NCBI GenBank assembly: GCA_011032825.1
Contig: JAADJZ010000042.1
Span: 1-64,000 of the forward strand
Length of the DNA: 64,000 nucleotides
Direction: 5' to 3'
DNA from: Massariosphaeria phaeospora
Lineage: Eukaryota > Ascomycota > Dothideomycetes > Pleosporales
In this document: positions 21,490 through 33,508 of the stretch, piece after piece
Layout: each line of letters begins with the position of its first letter
Position numbering within the stretch: the first letter of the stretch is position 1
Made by a program: the position numbers and the translations under genes
Notes under the pieces: generated by a model
What the model was told of the DNA's origin: nothing
Seen by the model: only the letters and a program-made list of their open reading frames with translations
Database searches by the model: none

Positions 21490-23337
21490 ACGTAAAGCAC
21501 TACCAAGTAACTTAAGCTACTAAGTAACTCAAAATTGCTTGGCACAACTAACTTATTTTAAAGAATATTAAATTAATTGCTATTAAACAAGAAACTTGCG
21601 TACGTCGTGCTAGTTCTAGATTTAAAAGTTTTTTTGTATTTTTTTAGTAAGTTTAGGCATTGTGTTTTGTATTACTACAATTTCTACAGCGCCGTAAAGC
21701 TAGTTGTGCTTTTTTTTTACTTTTTTTACTACGCGCTTTTTTTAATAGCTAAAGCGCTGTAGACGCTTTAGTAGCTACTTACGCTAATTTCTTACTATAC
21801 TCTATTGTACTACTTGTTTAAATCTACTTCTATTTTCGTAATTTTCTTTTTGTTGCTTCTTTAATAGTTTTTTTAAAGCTAGAGATTTAATTGCGCATTA
21901 GCTTAACTTAATAGGCTATCTAGTAGAACTCTTTAACAAGCTAGTTAACTCTATTCTTTAGAAACAATAGAAAGAAACTAAGCTTAGTAGTAATAAGCTT
22001 TAATTGCGATTCAAATTTAAGCGTATTAGTTAGAGTCTTTGACTACTATAGCGTTTTTAGTACGAAAAGTAGTAGTAGAGTACGTAGCTGTACTTTAAAG
22101 CAATTAAAAACTACTTACGCGTTAATAGAAACTAGCTTTAAAACTTTAAAAGCTTTCTTGCAGTTTTTTGTTGTAAACACTTTAAAAAACGCGTTTTTAA
22201 AAGCTAGCAAGAAGCTTTCTTTGTTAATATAGAAAACGCGCTAGCGCGCTAAGTTCTAAACGCGTTAAAAGTACTTTAGCTTTAGCAGCAAAAAGTAAAC
22301 TACATCTAGTAGCTAGAGAATATAGAATAAATAATCTAGCATGCAAAGCGTAAAAATCTTGTTTTTAAAGCAATAGTTTTTGAAATTCTAAGATTAGTAG
22401 CTTTTATAGCTATTTAAAATAGGTAGCTAATATACTTCTACTTAACGCGCTTTTGTATGCACATTAAAATGCTTTAACTATTTAAAACTAAAAGCGTTGT
22501 TTATTTAGCTGTTTTTAGAAACTAAAAGCTTTTAATTGCTAAGTATAGAGTTTTTCTCGTACTACGCTAAAATGTAAACGCGCTTTTTGTAGATAATAAA
22601 AAGCAGAATTGCGTACTCTGCAGCGCAAATGCTTTGAATAACTATTACCTACTTTCAATTGCTTAGCTAGATAAAATTAAGTTAAGTACGTTTTTAAAAG
22701 CTTGTAACAACTTTTATAAACCTAATTACGCTTATTTAGAAGCTAGTTTTGTTAAAGTTGTGCACGTTATTCTTGTAGATACTGTACTTAGCTTTGGTAT
22801 TTTTAACAAGCTTAAACTACGCGCTAATTATCTTAGAATTTTTTTATTGTATTCTTTGCTTATTCTTAGCTCAATTGAAAGCTACTTTAAGCTTGCCTAA
22901 ACGCGTTATAAATTTCTTAGCTTAGTTTTTGCCTACTAGCTCTTTACTTTGCGCAGCTACTAGTTTATTTTCTATATTTTCTACTTTAAACAGCCGAAAG
23001 GCAAATTCTTGCAAATTAAAGTTAAGAATATATTAAATAATCGTTTGCTCTTTAGTTGCAGTAAGCTTTTAGCTATTTAGTAGAGTTTTAGCGCGGAAAA
23101 GCGTTTCTTAGGCGCAACAAAAAAAAGTACAACAATTAACGTTAAAAGCAATAGCAGCAGCTTAATAGCTTTAGAATTAGCTAAAATTATAAGCTTTAAT
23201 AGCAAGTTAAAGTTTTCTTTTGTATTAGTGTAATAACGCGTTAGTTAGTTAAAACATGTTGCGTTAATAGAAAAAGTAGCAGTTTTAGCGAATTCTAAGT
23301 TACTTAGTAGTTTAAGTTACTTAGTAGTGCTTTACGT
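21490..23337 (-). mobile_element. F1-i: pogo-like element (F1 family, 1,848 bp)
   Basis: Flanked by TA (21488-21489 and 23338-23339), with inverted termini ACGTAAAGCACTAC. The terminal motif pair is CTACCAAGTAACT / CTACTAAGTAACT on the left and the same on the right. Length agrees with the other complete F1 copies (1,849 bp each). A minus-strand transposase is recognisable only through TAG/TAA-rich DDE fragments at 22090-22950 (ILYSLATRCSLLF equals the LQPLDV...F block). Nearly collinear with F1-iii at 34617-36465. Inserted in the P transposase. Confidence 0.88.
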
Positions 23338-24235
23338 TACTTACAATATAAACGAAAAAAGCTTTTTAATTAGCATTATTAGTAGATTAAAAAAACTATT
23401 TAGTAAACAAATGTAAAAGAAAAAGAAAGTTAGAGCATTAATTTAGAATAGAAATTATGCATAGATTACAATTCTAGCATGTATATACGCTAATATATTT
23501 ACTTTGCTTCTAAGCTTTATCTATAAAGCTGCTAACAAAAGTATTTAATTAAGCTAAGTAAACGATATTTAAACAAAAAAACACTTAGTTTTTATTACTT
23601 TATTACTTTCTAGCTAAACGAACAACGATATTAGACTTGCTTAGCTTAAGCAAGTATTTAATCGCTGTACAAAAAAGAAAACTCAACGATTTTATTAATT
23701 TATAATTCTAAATAGCTACGAATTCTATATTACTATAGATTTTATTAACTACTATAATTAAAACAAAATTTTCTTTGCTACTTTACTTTTTTATTTAACT
23801 TATACGCTTTAGCTACTTAATGTAGTAGTATTTAAGCTTCTATTAACTACCTACTTAGTAGAACTATCAACCTACTTTTAAATAAGCTAAGGTTTTTTTT
23901 TTCTACTAAAAGTAACTTTTTCTTACTATTCTAGAAAGCGTAAAAACGTTCTTTAAGAAATTAACAATTTTTAGCTCTTTTAAAGCAATAGGCATATTAC
24001 TTTCTAAGTTTAATTCTATTCTTAATAGATTTACTAAACTCAAGAATTAAAAGAGAACTCTTTATTATTACTTAGCAATTATAATCGAAAAAAGATAAAT
24101 AAGCTTGTACGCTTTGTAGTAAGCAATTAAAGTAGTAAAAATATACAAAAGCTTCGTTAATTGCTTTACTACCTATTTATTCAAAATAACTTAATTAAGC
24201 ATAAAATAAATAGGCTTAAGTAGGCTCTATCTATT

Positions 24236-24561
24236 AGAGTAGTAAATAAGTATAGGTTAAGTTAAAGTTGAGTTAGCTTACGTAAAACTCTAGTGCTAAC
24301 TTAACTTATACCTACGCTAAAACGTTTTAGCGTAGATATAAGTTAAGTTAGCACAAACCTCTACAATTTTATATTTTAATATATTTTCTTTTTATAATTA
24401 TAACAGCTAGTTATAACAAGTTTATTAACCTAAAAGTAGTACTTATAACCTAACTTTAACCTACGCTTTAATTACTCTAACTCAACTTTAACTTTAGGTT
24501 TGTGCAACTCTAACCTAACTTATACCTAACAATAAGTACTTTCTACCTATTCGCTAGCGTA
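24236..24561 (+). mobile_element. MITE-A copy 1 (326 bp, 9-bp target duplication)
   Basis: Begins AGAGTAGTAAATAAG and ends CGCTAGCGTA. An exact 9-bp duplication CTATCTATT lies at 24227-24235 and 24562-24570. The interior contains many AAGTTA/TAACTT units and a foldback around GCTAAAACGTTTTAGC. No coding capacity. A 9-bp duplication points to the Mutator superfamily. Same length as the copy at 52320-52645. Confidence 0.88.
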
Positions 24562-24985
24562 CTATCTATTAAGAAAAATCGTAAAAAGAAAAGCAAAGCT
24601 CTAGATTTTCAATAGCGCTAGAAGTATTATAGTAAAGCTATTTTCTAGTTACTAAAGAAAGTAAAAAAAGCACGTGTTCGTTAGTTAATTAAAGAGTAGA
24701 AAAATTAAAAGTAGCAATTTTTAAAAAGCAAAGATAGTAGAGCTAAAGAAAGCAGCTAAGCTATACAAAAAAGATTTTGCAAAAAAAAAGCGTATAGCGT
24801 AGAAAGCAGCTAAAGTAGCTAAAAAAAAAAAGTAAGTAGAAAAAGCAGCAAAGCGCGCTTGCTAAAAAAAAGCTCGCAATGCTACAAAAGCTTTACTATT
24901 TTTACAAAAAAGTAAAAAAAAAGCTTTGTAGCTATTTTTACAAAGCAAAAAGCGTTACAAACGTAGCGTTAATATTAGAAATACT

Positions 24986-25377
24986 AAGCTAGTAAATAAG
25001 TAGAAGTTAAGTTAGAATTAAGTTAGCTTACGTTAGATTTTAACTTAACTTTAGCTTTAACTCGCGCTAGTTACTAAGTAGCTTAAGTTAAAGTTAAGTT
25101 AAAGTAGTTAAAGCTTAAAGTTGTAGATAGGTCTTACATAATATTTACAACTTATAATAATATTAAGTTTTCTATGTATATTTATTACATTTATTTATTA
25201 TAGTTTTTTAACTATTTAGGTAACTCTAACTTAACTTTCAACTTAAAGCTTTAACTACTCTAACTTAACTTCTACTTACGCTAGATTAACTTTAACTTAA
25301 CTTTAACCTAAAGTTTATGCGACTTATAACTTAACTTATACCTATTAATAAATACTTTCTATCTATTTGCTAGCGTA
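24986..25377 (-). mobile_element. MITE-B copy 1 (392 bp, 9-bp target duplication)
   Basis: Begins AAGCTAGTAAATAAG and ends GCTAGCGTA, with exact 9-bp duplication AGAAATACT at 24977-24985 and 25378-25386. It shares its ends and AAGTTA-rich arms with MITE-A but has a different AT-rich centre. Copies at 29751-30142 and 61538-61929 have the same 392-bp length. Inserted in the P transposon. Confidence 0.92.
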
Positions 25378-25548
25378 AGAAATACTACAAAAGCTTTATA
25401 AAGTGTATTTGCTACTTTAGCTATTTTAACGCGTTGTAGTTGCAACGTTAAGCTTTTAGATATATATAAATAGCACAAGTTAATTGCAAGTATTAATATA
25501 GTACTCTACAAGAATATTTTGTAATAATATTAATTATAAATAGCTTTA

Positions 25549-27845
25549 ACGTACTCTACGAGCGAGTTAGTTATGCAAGCAAATTAGTTACTTTGCTAAA
25601 ACTCTACTAAAACGTACTATTGCAAATAGTAGAGTTGCACTTTAATAGTTTTGTATAGTACTACATAGTAGAGTATATTAATTAGAAACTATTTTTTTAA
25701 CTTGTTTACATGTGCGCGAGTTGTGCCTAGCTTCGCTATAGCGCTTATAGTACTTTTAAGTTAGCTTGCTACTCTTAGCGCGCGCGCTTTTTTTGTTTTC
25801 TTTTTATTACTACGCGCTGTAAACTTTTTTAAAGTAGTTAAGCGTACGCTTTTTTTAGCTATAAAAGTTTCTTTAGCTTGTATACACTTTCTTTGCGCAA
25901 TTTATAGCGCAAAGCAGCTTTGTTAGCTGCTTAAAGCTTTTTAACTTAGTTGCTTATTAACACTAAAGAATGCGCTATTATCTTTGCGCTTTTAGCAAGC
26001 TTTTTAACTGCATTAACTATGTAAGTAAGCAAGCTATCAACGTATTATCAAATTTTCTCTCGAATTAGCGTTAATTGCAACTTAAATTTTAAAGTATTGC
26101 TTAGGGTTTTAGATACTTAGAGCGCGATATTAGTAGTAAGTAGTATAAGCGTACAAAGCAAATATTAAGCTTTGATATTACTATTTTTAAGTTAAGTAAA
26201 AGCAAGCTAGCACTTTGAAAGCTTTTTTAAATATTGCTTTTAGTAATAGCATCTTTAAAAGCACTAATAAAGCACGGTAGAAACTTAAGTTTAGTAATGT
26301 AGTTAATTTTGTTGCGTATTAAGTTCTTAGCTTAGCGCTTATACGCTTTCTTTAACGGCAAGAAACAACTTATATTAAAAAACTACAAAAAGTGCAACGA
26401 GTAAAGAAATATGCAAAAAGTAATAATTTTGTTTTTCTTGTAGTACTACTAGAACTTAAGTAAGTCGTAGTTTTCGTAGCTGTTAATAATAAGCAAACAA
26501 TAGTTTTTTATAGTTTTTTTTTTTGTGTAAGCGTTAAAGTGCTTTAGCTACTCTAAACTAAGCTTGTTTATTGTTTAGCTATTTTTAAAAACTGCAATAA
26601 CGTACTCTACGAGCGAGTAAGCTACACAAGCAAGTAGGCTACTAAATTTTACTAAAGAAAATCAATAATCTAGAGCTTAATAACTTTTTACCTAATTAAT
26701 AAAATTCTTTAAAAATTTAATATATTATTTCTATATATATAAACTTTCTAGTTCTAAGATTACTAAGCTTTAGCTAGTTTAGCGAAGTAGATAGCTTAGA
26801 GCGCACGAATAATCTAAGCTTTTCTTTAATAACTTTCTAAATACTAAAGTTGTAGCTTAGTAATCTAGAAATCTAAAAGTTTATATAAATGCAGCTTAGT
26901 AGCAAAAACTTTAAAGAATTTTATTAAGTAGGTTAAAAGTTATTAAGCTCTAGATTATTGATTTTTCTTAGTAAAATTTAGTAGCTTACTTGCTTGTGTA
27001 GCCTACTTGCTCGTAGAGTACATTAATTTAGTTGCAAAGTAAGTTATTTTTTTTGTACTAAGCAAAGAAGTAGTTCTTGCTTTAAAAAATAACAAAAAGT
27101 AGAATTACTTACTTAGTTGCGTTGATACTTTAGATTACTATAGTTTACTCGCAATTACTTTGCTAAACGCTTTTTAGCCGTTTTTAACGCTTAAAGCTTG
27201 TAACTACTACTTTAGTTAATATTATGCCTATTATAAAGCTAGACTCGTTAAAGTTGTAAGTATTTTTGTTAAGAATATTATACTTAGCCTTTGTATTTTC
27301 TATAAGTTGAAACTAGCTTTGTATAACTTTAATTTTTTTGCAAAAAGCTCGCTTGTAGTTGTACTTGCAATTAAACTTAACTTAAAGTTTAAAGCAACGT
27401 TTAACGAAAGTTAAAGCTTAGTTAACGCTTACTAGTAGTTAGCTACGCTTTTTGCGTAGTAAATTAGCTATATTCTTTACAGCAGCAAGCCGTAGCAAAA
27501 ATTCTCGCGCGTTAAAATTAAGTATATGCTAAACAATTACTTTTTTCTTTGTTAAACAAAAATTTGCTAAGTTAAGCGCGCAATTGCGTTGAAACTACTT
27601 TCTAGCGCGTTAATTGCTAAGTGTTGTTTAAAAAACGTTGTAAATAGCTGCAGCGCGTTGTTAAAAAAAAGTTGCGTTTTGTTTAATAGCCTAAAGCGCA
27701 AGCTGTATACGTGTTTTTTTTAAATTCAAGTTGCTTATATAGTTGTTAAGCTATTGCTATTTTACTATTTGCAACTATACGTTTTAGTAGAGTTTTAGCA
27801 AAGTAACTAATTTACTTGTGTAATAAACTTGCTTGTAAAGTACGT
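25549..27845 (-). mobile_element. F2-e: pogo-like element (F2 family) carrying a nested MITE
   Basis: Flanked by TA (25547-25548; 27846-27847), with inverted termini ACGTACT-C/T-TAC. Net length without the 424-bp MITE at 26600 is about 1,871 bp, close to the 1,864 bp of two other F2 copies. Minus-strand transposase fragments match those copies. Its terminal motif is GCAAGTTAGTTAC-like at both ends, unlike other F2 elements. Inserted near the right end of P. Confidence 0.82.
26600..27023. mobile_element. F3-i: 424-bp MITE with pogo-type ends
   Basis: Flanked by TA (26598-26599; 27024-27025). The two halves are inverted copies: AATCAATAATCTAGAGC near the left end returns inverted near the right end. 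Terminal motif pair GCGAGTAAGCTAC / GCAAGTAGGCTAC. Exactly the length of F3-iii (51827-52250). Non-coding; presumably mobilised by an F2-type transposase. Confidence 0.88.
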
Positions 27846-27926
27846 TATAGCTTTATTTCTAATAAAGCGTTTATAATGTTCAACGTGCATTAGCTAAATC
27901 CGTGCATTAAGTATACAAACATAGTA

Positions 27927-29741
27927 GTTAAGCTTTTTAACCTACGCTTTATCGTAGTAGTACTTATACATTAAATAAAGTATTGTAGTAGCGTAATACG
28001 CAAGCGAGTTGTTTAGCTTAAAGTAGTAGTTATTAGCTTTCTGCTAAGCTGTGCGCAAGTTAATTGCAATATAATTTTTAAGCAACTTATTGTGTTTATT
28101 GTAGTTAACTACTTTGTATGCGTTAACGCGCTGCTTGTAGTAAGTAAATAAGTATTCGAATATTAGAATAATCTTAGCAATAGTGTTATTAAAAGTATTC
28201 TTTTATCGAAAGTAATTGTAATTAGACTTAAAAATTCTGCTTAAGAAATTCTTCTATGTTCGAAAAGCTTAATAACAACAAAAAAAAACAATTTTATTTT
28301 TATTTTAAATAGAATAACAAAGTAACAATTTGTTGCCTATAGATTTAATCTATGTATAAAATGTACTTAGAAAAGTTAACTACAAAGAATTAAAACTATA
28401 AAAAAATTTTTACTAATTTATATAGTTCTATAATTCTTTGCTAAAAGCGTTTTACTCTATTTAATTAGTATGCTTATTTTAAGCGCTCTAAATACTTTAA
28501 GCGTAAGCTTACTTAGTTTACTAAAACTAAGCAGTATTTTATTTAATCTACTAAAACTAAGCGCTGTTACGTAACTACTAACTTAATTTTACTTTGCGCG
28601 TTTTTGTACTTCTATTTTGCAAACTTATAAGTTTAAACAACTTTTCTACGTCGTTGCTTAGTTTACAATACCTAGTATCGTTTTTATTTGTAACAAATAG
28701 CTTCAAAGCTACTACTTTTACTACGCTTTTTAAAGCGCTTTGTAGTAATTTTAAGTAGTTTAAAAATGTTTATGTACTTTGTAATTACTGCTTAATTAGC
28801 ACTTGTAAAGCTGTTTAATTGCATTTACAGCTACGCAACTAGTAGCTTGTTACTACAACTTTGCGCAAACGTGTTTTTTCTTTGTACTTACTATATATAG
28901 TAAGTAGAGTAAGTGTTAACTACAAACTACAGCTTTACAGCACGCTTAAAGCATAAGTAGTACAAGTTCTACTACGTAACAACAAGTTTAACAAGCTTAA
29001 AAATCTAGTAATTATTAGCTAACGCGCTAGATAGCAGCTTAGTGTAAGCGAAGCGCTAAAAGTTCTTAAAAAACTTATGCTATTGCGGCGTTTTAATGTA
29101 ATTAATAATACTAAATAGTACGTTAAGTAAGTTTACGCGCTTTTACTTTTCTATAAAGTTGTACTTGTTAGTAAGCTTTTGTACGTTGTTGTTAAACGAA
29201 GCAGCGCTACTTTTGCTTTAAAAAAGCATTTAGCTAATAAAGTTAAGCGTGTAAAGTTCGCAGCGAAAGCGCTAGTAAGTAGCATTAAAACTATACTCTT
29301 AAGCTACTATTGCAATAGTACTATCGTTGTTAGCAGCGTTATTAAAAACGAAGTAACTAATTAATTGCAACGTAATTTTAAAGTTCTGCAGCGTTTTTAT
29401 AATAGCTTTAGCTATTTTCTTGCTACTATAAGCGCTTGTTAGCTAAAGCAGCGCTATAAGCAAGTTTTGCAAGTTACTTTTACTATTAACAAAGTACGCA
29501 ACAACGCTTAAAAAGCTACGCTTGCTACTTTTTGTTATTTATTTGTTAAAGCTAAAGTGTACTTTGCTAAACGCTTGCAATAGTTGCAAAATAACGCGTA
29601 GCTTTAAGTACTTGTACAAATGCGCAACGTAGTAAAAAATACTTGCATAAAACGTCTAAAGCGCTTGTTTTACTAGTAGGTTAGCAGCTTTAAGAAAGCG
29701 TTGAAAAGCTAGTATTTCAAACTTAAAAAAAAAGTAATTGT
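27927..29741 (-). pseudogene. Middle part of the hAT-1 transposase, RIP-saturated
   Basis: Read on the minus strand from about 29.74 kb leftward, skipping the solo LTR 28184-28695, the region retains hAT-like sense. One stretch near 28.70-28.85 kb translates like the helical region after the TRWNS motif (AVITKYINIFKLLKITTKR). Another at about 27.93-28.03 kb resembles the segment just before the C-terminal domain (YYATTILYL). It joins in order with the pieces at 21158-21079 and 19104-18658. Stops are frequent. The plus-strand open frame at 29179-29364 is fortuitous. Confidence 0.55.
28184..28695 (-). repeat. Solo LTR of the gypsy-I family, RIP-saturated
   Basis: 512 bp, TGTTATTAAAAG to TTTGTAACA, clearly the same LTR as at 125-635 but with dozens of C>T and G>A differences. 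Exact 5-bp duplication AATAG at 28179-28183 and 28696-28700. Inserted in the hAT-1 transposase. Confidence 0.92.
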
Positions 29742-29750
29742 TCTTAACAA

Positions 29751-30142
29751 TACGCTAGCGAATAAGTAGAAAGTACTTATTAATAGGTATAAGTTAAGTT
29801 ATAAGTTGCACAAACTTTAAGTTAAAATTAAGTTAAAGTTAACCTAGCGTAGGTAAAAGTTAAGTTAGAGTAGTTAAAGCTTTAAGTTAAAAGTTAAGTT
29901 AAAGTTACCTAAATAGTTAAAAAACTATAATAAATAAATGTAATAAATATACATAGAAAACTTAATATTAATATAAGTTGTAAATATTATGTAAAACTTA
30001 ACTACAACTCTAAGCTTTAACTACTTTAACTTAACTTTAATTTAAGCTACTTAGTAACTAGCGCAGGTTAAAACTAAAGTTAAAGTAAAATCTAACGTAA
30101 GCTAACTTAACTTTAACTTAATTTCTACTTATTTACTAGCTT
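29751..30142 (+). mobile_element. MITE-B copy 2 (392 bp)
   Basis: Starts TACGCTAGCGAATAAG, ends in the inverted form of AAGCTAGTAAATAAG. Target duplication (T/A)CTTAACAA at 29742-29750 and 30143-30151. Collinear with the copy at 61538. Inserted in the remains of hAT-1. The 30143-30351 stretch after it is AT-rich without a recognisable product. Confidence 0.86.
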
Positions 30143-30351
30143 ACTTAACAAGCTAGCTAACAGCTGCTAGCTAAAAGCGCTAGGTATTAAAACTAGCAAG
30201 CTCGTTAGCTACTTTTTGCAATACGCTGTTGTTATTGTTTTTAAGCAAGCGTTGTAGCTAAGTAGATTTTGTAGTAAGAGCTAACTTGCTATAGCTATAG
30301 CTGCGCTTAAGTAGTTTTAAGTATTACTACGCTAACAACGTTAAAAGCGTT

Positions 30352-32374
30352 AGAGTAGTAAATAAGTATAAGTTAAGTTAAAGTTAAGTTAGCTTACGTA
30401 AAACTTTAGTGCTAACTTAACCTATACCTACGCTAAAACTAAATAGCGTAGGTTAAAGTTAAGTTAGCATAGATTTCTACAATTTTATACTTTAATATAA
30501 CGTAATCTACTACTAAGTAAAATACTTTACTAAGTAGAATAGTTTCTGCCAAGAACTTCTACTCTTTTATTAACGCAACATGTTTCAACAACAAAACGCG
30601 CAATTATCTAACTAAAAAAGCAAAATTTAGCTTGCTCTTTCTGCTTATAATAGCTAACAATTTCAAAGCTTTTAACGCGCTGCTAAGGTATTTAAAGTAC
30701 TTTTTACAATACTTTTTTACTAATGCAAAAAAGTTACGTATTACTTTAAAACTCGCTACGATTAACATAAGCTTACTGCAACTAAAAATCAAACAATTGT
30801 TTAATATATTTTTAACTTTAATTTGCGAGAATTTGCGCTTCGGCTGTGCGAAGTAGTAGATATAGCTAATAAACTACTAGCTATACGCAGTAGTAAGCTA
30901 GTTAGTAAACACTAAGCTAAGCGCTTCGTAACGCGTTTAGCTAAGCTTAAAATAGCTTTTAATTAAGCAAAGAATAAGCAAAGAATACTGCAAAAAAATT
31001 CTGCGATTATTAGCGCGTAGTTTAAGCTAGTAGAGAAAACTAAAGCTAAGTACAGCGTTTATAACAACAACGTGTACAACTTTAATAAAACTAGTTTCTA
31101 TATAAGCGTTATTAGCTCTATAAAAGTTATTACAAGTTTAGAAAAACGCGCTTGTTTTAAGCTAGTTTAGCTAAGTAACTGCAAGTAAGTTATAGTAATC
31201 TAAAGCATCTACGCTACTAAGTACGCAATTTTGCTTTTTATTATCTATGAAAAACGCGTTTACATTTTAGCGTAGTACAAGAAAGCTTTAATACTGCGCT
31301 ATTAAAAGCTTTTAGTTTCTAAAAATAGCTAAACTAACAATGCGCTTAGTTTAAAGTAGTTAAAGCACTTTAACGCGCATACAAAAGCGCGCTAAGTAAA
31401 AGTATACAAGCTGCTTATACTTAACGAGCACAAAAGCTACTTTAACTAAAAATTCAAAAACTATTGTTTTAAAAACAAGATTTTTACTTTTTGCATGCTA
31501 CTTTACTCGTTGCACATTCTTTAGCTACTTAACGTAGTTTACTTTTTGCTATTAAAGCGCAAGTACTTTTAGCGTATTAAAAACTTAGCATGCTAGCGCG
31601 TTTTTTATATTAACAAAAAAAGCTTTCTACTAGCTTTTAGAAACGCGTTTTTTGAGATGTTTACAACAAAGAACTGCAAAAAAGCTTTTAAAGCTTTAGA
31701 GCTAGTTTCTATCAACGCGCAAGTAGTTTTTAATTGTTTTAAAGTACAACTATATACTTTGCTACTACTTCTCGCACTAAAAACGCTGTAGTAGTTAAAA
31801 ACACTAAGCAATACGCACGAGTTTGAATCTTAGTTAAAGCTTGTACGCAAGTTTTTTACTTAATTACTTATTATAGCTTAAGCAAGCTTTTTCTAGCTTA
31901 TAAAAAGTAGTAAGCTAATGCTGTACTAAAACGCGCTTCTTGCTGCTCGCAACAAAAGGCTTGAAAAGCAACTAGCAGAAATAACTAATCAAAAATTGCG
32001 CAAAAGAAAGTAAATCTAGCAAAGTAGTACTATAGAGTATAGAAGTGCTGCAGCGTAAGTAGCTACTAAAGCGTTTACAAAACTTTAGCAATTAAAAAAA
32101 GCTTGTAGTAGTAGTAATTAAAAACGAGCTTAACTAGCTCTACGGCGCTGTAAAAACTGCGGCAAAACTAAGCACAATACGCAAACGTACAAAAAAAATA
32201 CAAAAGCATTTTTTAAATTAAATGCTAGCACGATGTACGTAGGCTTTTTGTTTAATAGCAATAAAATTAAAAATGCGTAACATAAGTTAATTATGCTAAA
32301 GCTTTTTGTTTTACTTAGTAGAGTTTTCTACTTAGTAGTAGATTACGTTATTTTCTTTTTATAATTATAATAGC
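30352..32374 (+). mobile_element. MITE-A copy 2, split by two pogo-like elements
   Basis: Starts AGAGTAGTAAATAAG at 30352 and matches MITE-A copy 1 up to 30499. After F1-iv (30500-32348) it resumes with TATTTTCTTTTTATAATTAT at 32349-32374, exactly the next bases of copy 1. It is then interrupted again at a TA by F2-c (32377). Its distal part is not found at the far side of F2-c, so DNA was lost or rearranged there. Confidence 0.8.
30500..32348 (+). mobile_element. F1-iv: pogo-like element (F1 family, 1,849 bp)
   Basis: Flanked by TA (30498-30499; 32349-32350), termini ACGTAATCTACTACTAAG at both ends with variable part GTA-G/A-AA. Plus-strand transposase remnants at about 30.95-31.9 kb, opposite in orientation to F1-i and F1-iii. 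Removing it restores the MITE-A sequence exactly, which proves the boundaries. Confidence 0.92.
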
Positions 32375-32934
32375 TAACGTACTTTACGAGTTAGTAGATT
32401 ACATAAGTTCGTAAAATTAATTTTGTTAAGCTTCTACCAAAACTACTTTATTCTAGCGCAAAACAGCTTACTTTGGCTTTATATAAAGTAATAAAACACG
32501 CGATATTATTTAGAGTTTACTTTTACTACTTGCTTATACGTACGCGCGTTATGCTTAGTTTAATTGCACTACTCGCAGCGCTTTTAAAATAGTTTACATA
32601 CTCTAGCGCGCACTTGCGTCTTTAGCTTTTTTTTATTACTACGCGTTTTAAACTTCTGTAGAGTAGTTAAACAAGCTTTGTTTTTTACTATTAAAGTTTT
32701 CTTTGCTTAAACTTACTTTCTTTTATGCAATCTACGCTACGTAGCAGCTTTATTTGCTACTTAAAGCTTTGCAATTTCTTTTTGCGCTAACACTAGCTTG
32801 TGCGCAATAATTGCTGCTTTTTTTAAAACTTTTTTAAAAGCTTTTACTATAAACGTTGGTAAGCTATTTATATACTCTTAAATTCTTGCTTTTACAAGCG
32901 TTAATTGCAACTTTAGTTTAAAAGTATAATAAGC

Positions 32935-33221
32935 TAAAAGCTTTATAAATTGCCTTAGTTGTAGAATTTTAGTAGATTTCGAAGCTAATATACAGCGCTT
33001 GAGTAAGCTTTGCACTTTTTTAAGTAAGCTTTGCAAGCTTGCTAGTTTAGTATATTAACAATATATTGCTTGCAGCTACAAACGCTTTAGGCTTTTAGTA
33101 AAGCATTAATAGCTACTTAGCAAGAAGTATATAGAGTTGCTTCGCTTTTGCTGTAAATAAACTTTATTAAATTTATTACATTCTTTATCTAGAACTTGCT
33201 TTTCTAGGCAATCTCTTTTTA
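32935..33221 (+). repeat. Solo LTR of the gypsy-II/IV family
   Basis: 287 bp beginning TATAATAAGCTAAAAGC and matching the 288-bp LTR at 62236-62523. Target duplication AAAAG at 32930-32934 and 33222-33226. F2 coding sequence resumes exactly at the duplication, so no internal retroelement sequence is present. Confidence 0.82.
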
Positions 33222-33508
33222 AAAAGTATTGCTTAAAGTTTGCAACGGCTAAAGCTCGTTGTTAATAAGTAGTAGTAGTAATAAAGTACGCAACTAAACG
33301 TTAAAAGCTGTTATAACTCGTTTTAAGTTAAATAAAACTAATCTAGCGCTTTAAAACATTTTTTAGATATTACTAAAAGTAATTGCAACATTGTAAGCGC
33401 GTATAAAGCATAGTAGAAACTTAAGTTTTGTAATGTAAGTAATTTAGTTGCGTATAAAATCGTTAGCTTAGCGCTTATACGCTTTTTTAAAAAAAGCAAA
33501 ACAATTTA

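Larger units (their letters stand above)
21161..27924 (+). mobile_element. P: pogo/Fot1-like transposon, heavily RIP-mutated and multiply interrupted
   Basis: The left terminus CCGTGTCCGTGCACCC starts at 21161 after TA 21159-21160. The right terminus (inverted and RIP-altered; shared GCACGGATT-C/T-AGC-C/T-AATGCACG) ends at 27924 before TA 27925-27926. After subtracting the insertions at 21490, 24236, 24986 and 25549, roughly 1.9 kb remain, the usual size of fungal pogo/Fot1 elements. Plus-strand remnants at about 21245-21480 resemble the N-terminal DNA-binding domain, and those at 23560-24060 the DDE domain (a QLLNVVVFKLL stretch, expected LQPLDV...F.PL). A lysine-rich C-terminus follows at 24570-24970. 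No stop-free frame longer than about 60 codons survives. P interrupts the hAT-1 transposase. Confidence 0.82.

Noticed and set aside
26600..27023. F3 MITE arms as a structured non-coding RNA
   Set aside because: The hairpin potential is explained by terminal inverted repeats with TA duplications, and there is no promoter.
29179..29364. 61-codon plus-strand open frame
   Set aside because: It falls opposite hAT-1 transposase sense. High Lys/Val content comes from AT-rich DNA; no start context or homologous pattern.
30352..30480. TTAAGTTA/AAGTTAAAGTTAAG arrays as telomeric or satellite DNA
   Set aside because: They are internal arms of a MITE with defined ends and a 9-bp duplication; the unit is not the fungal telomere repeat.
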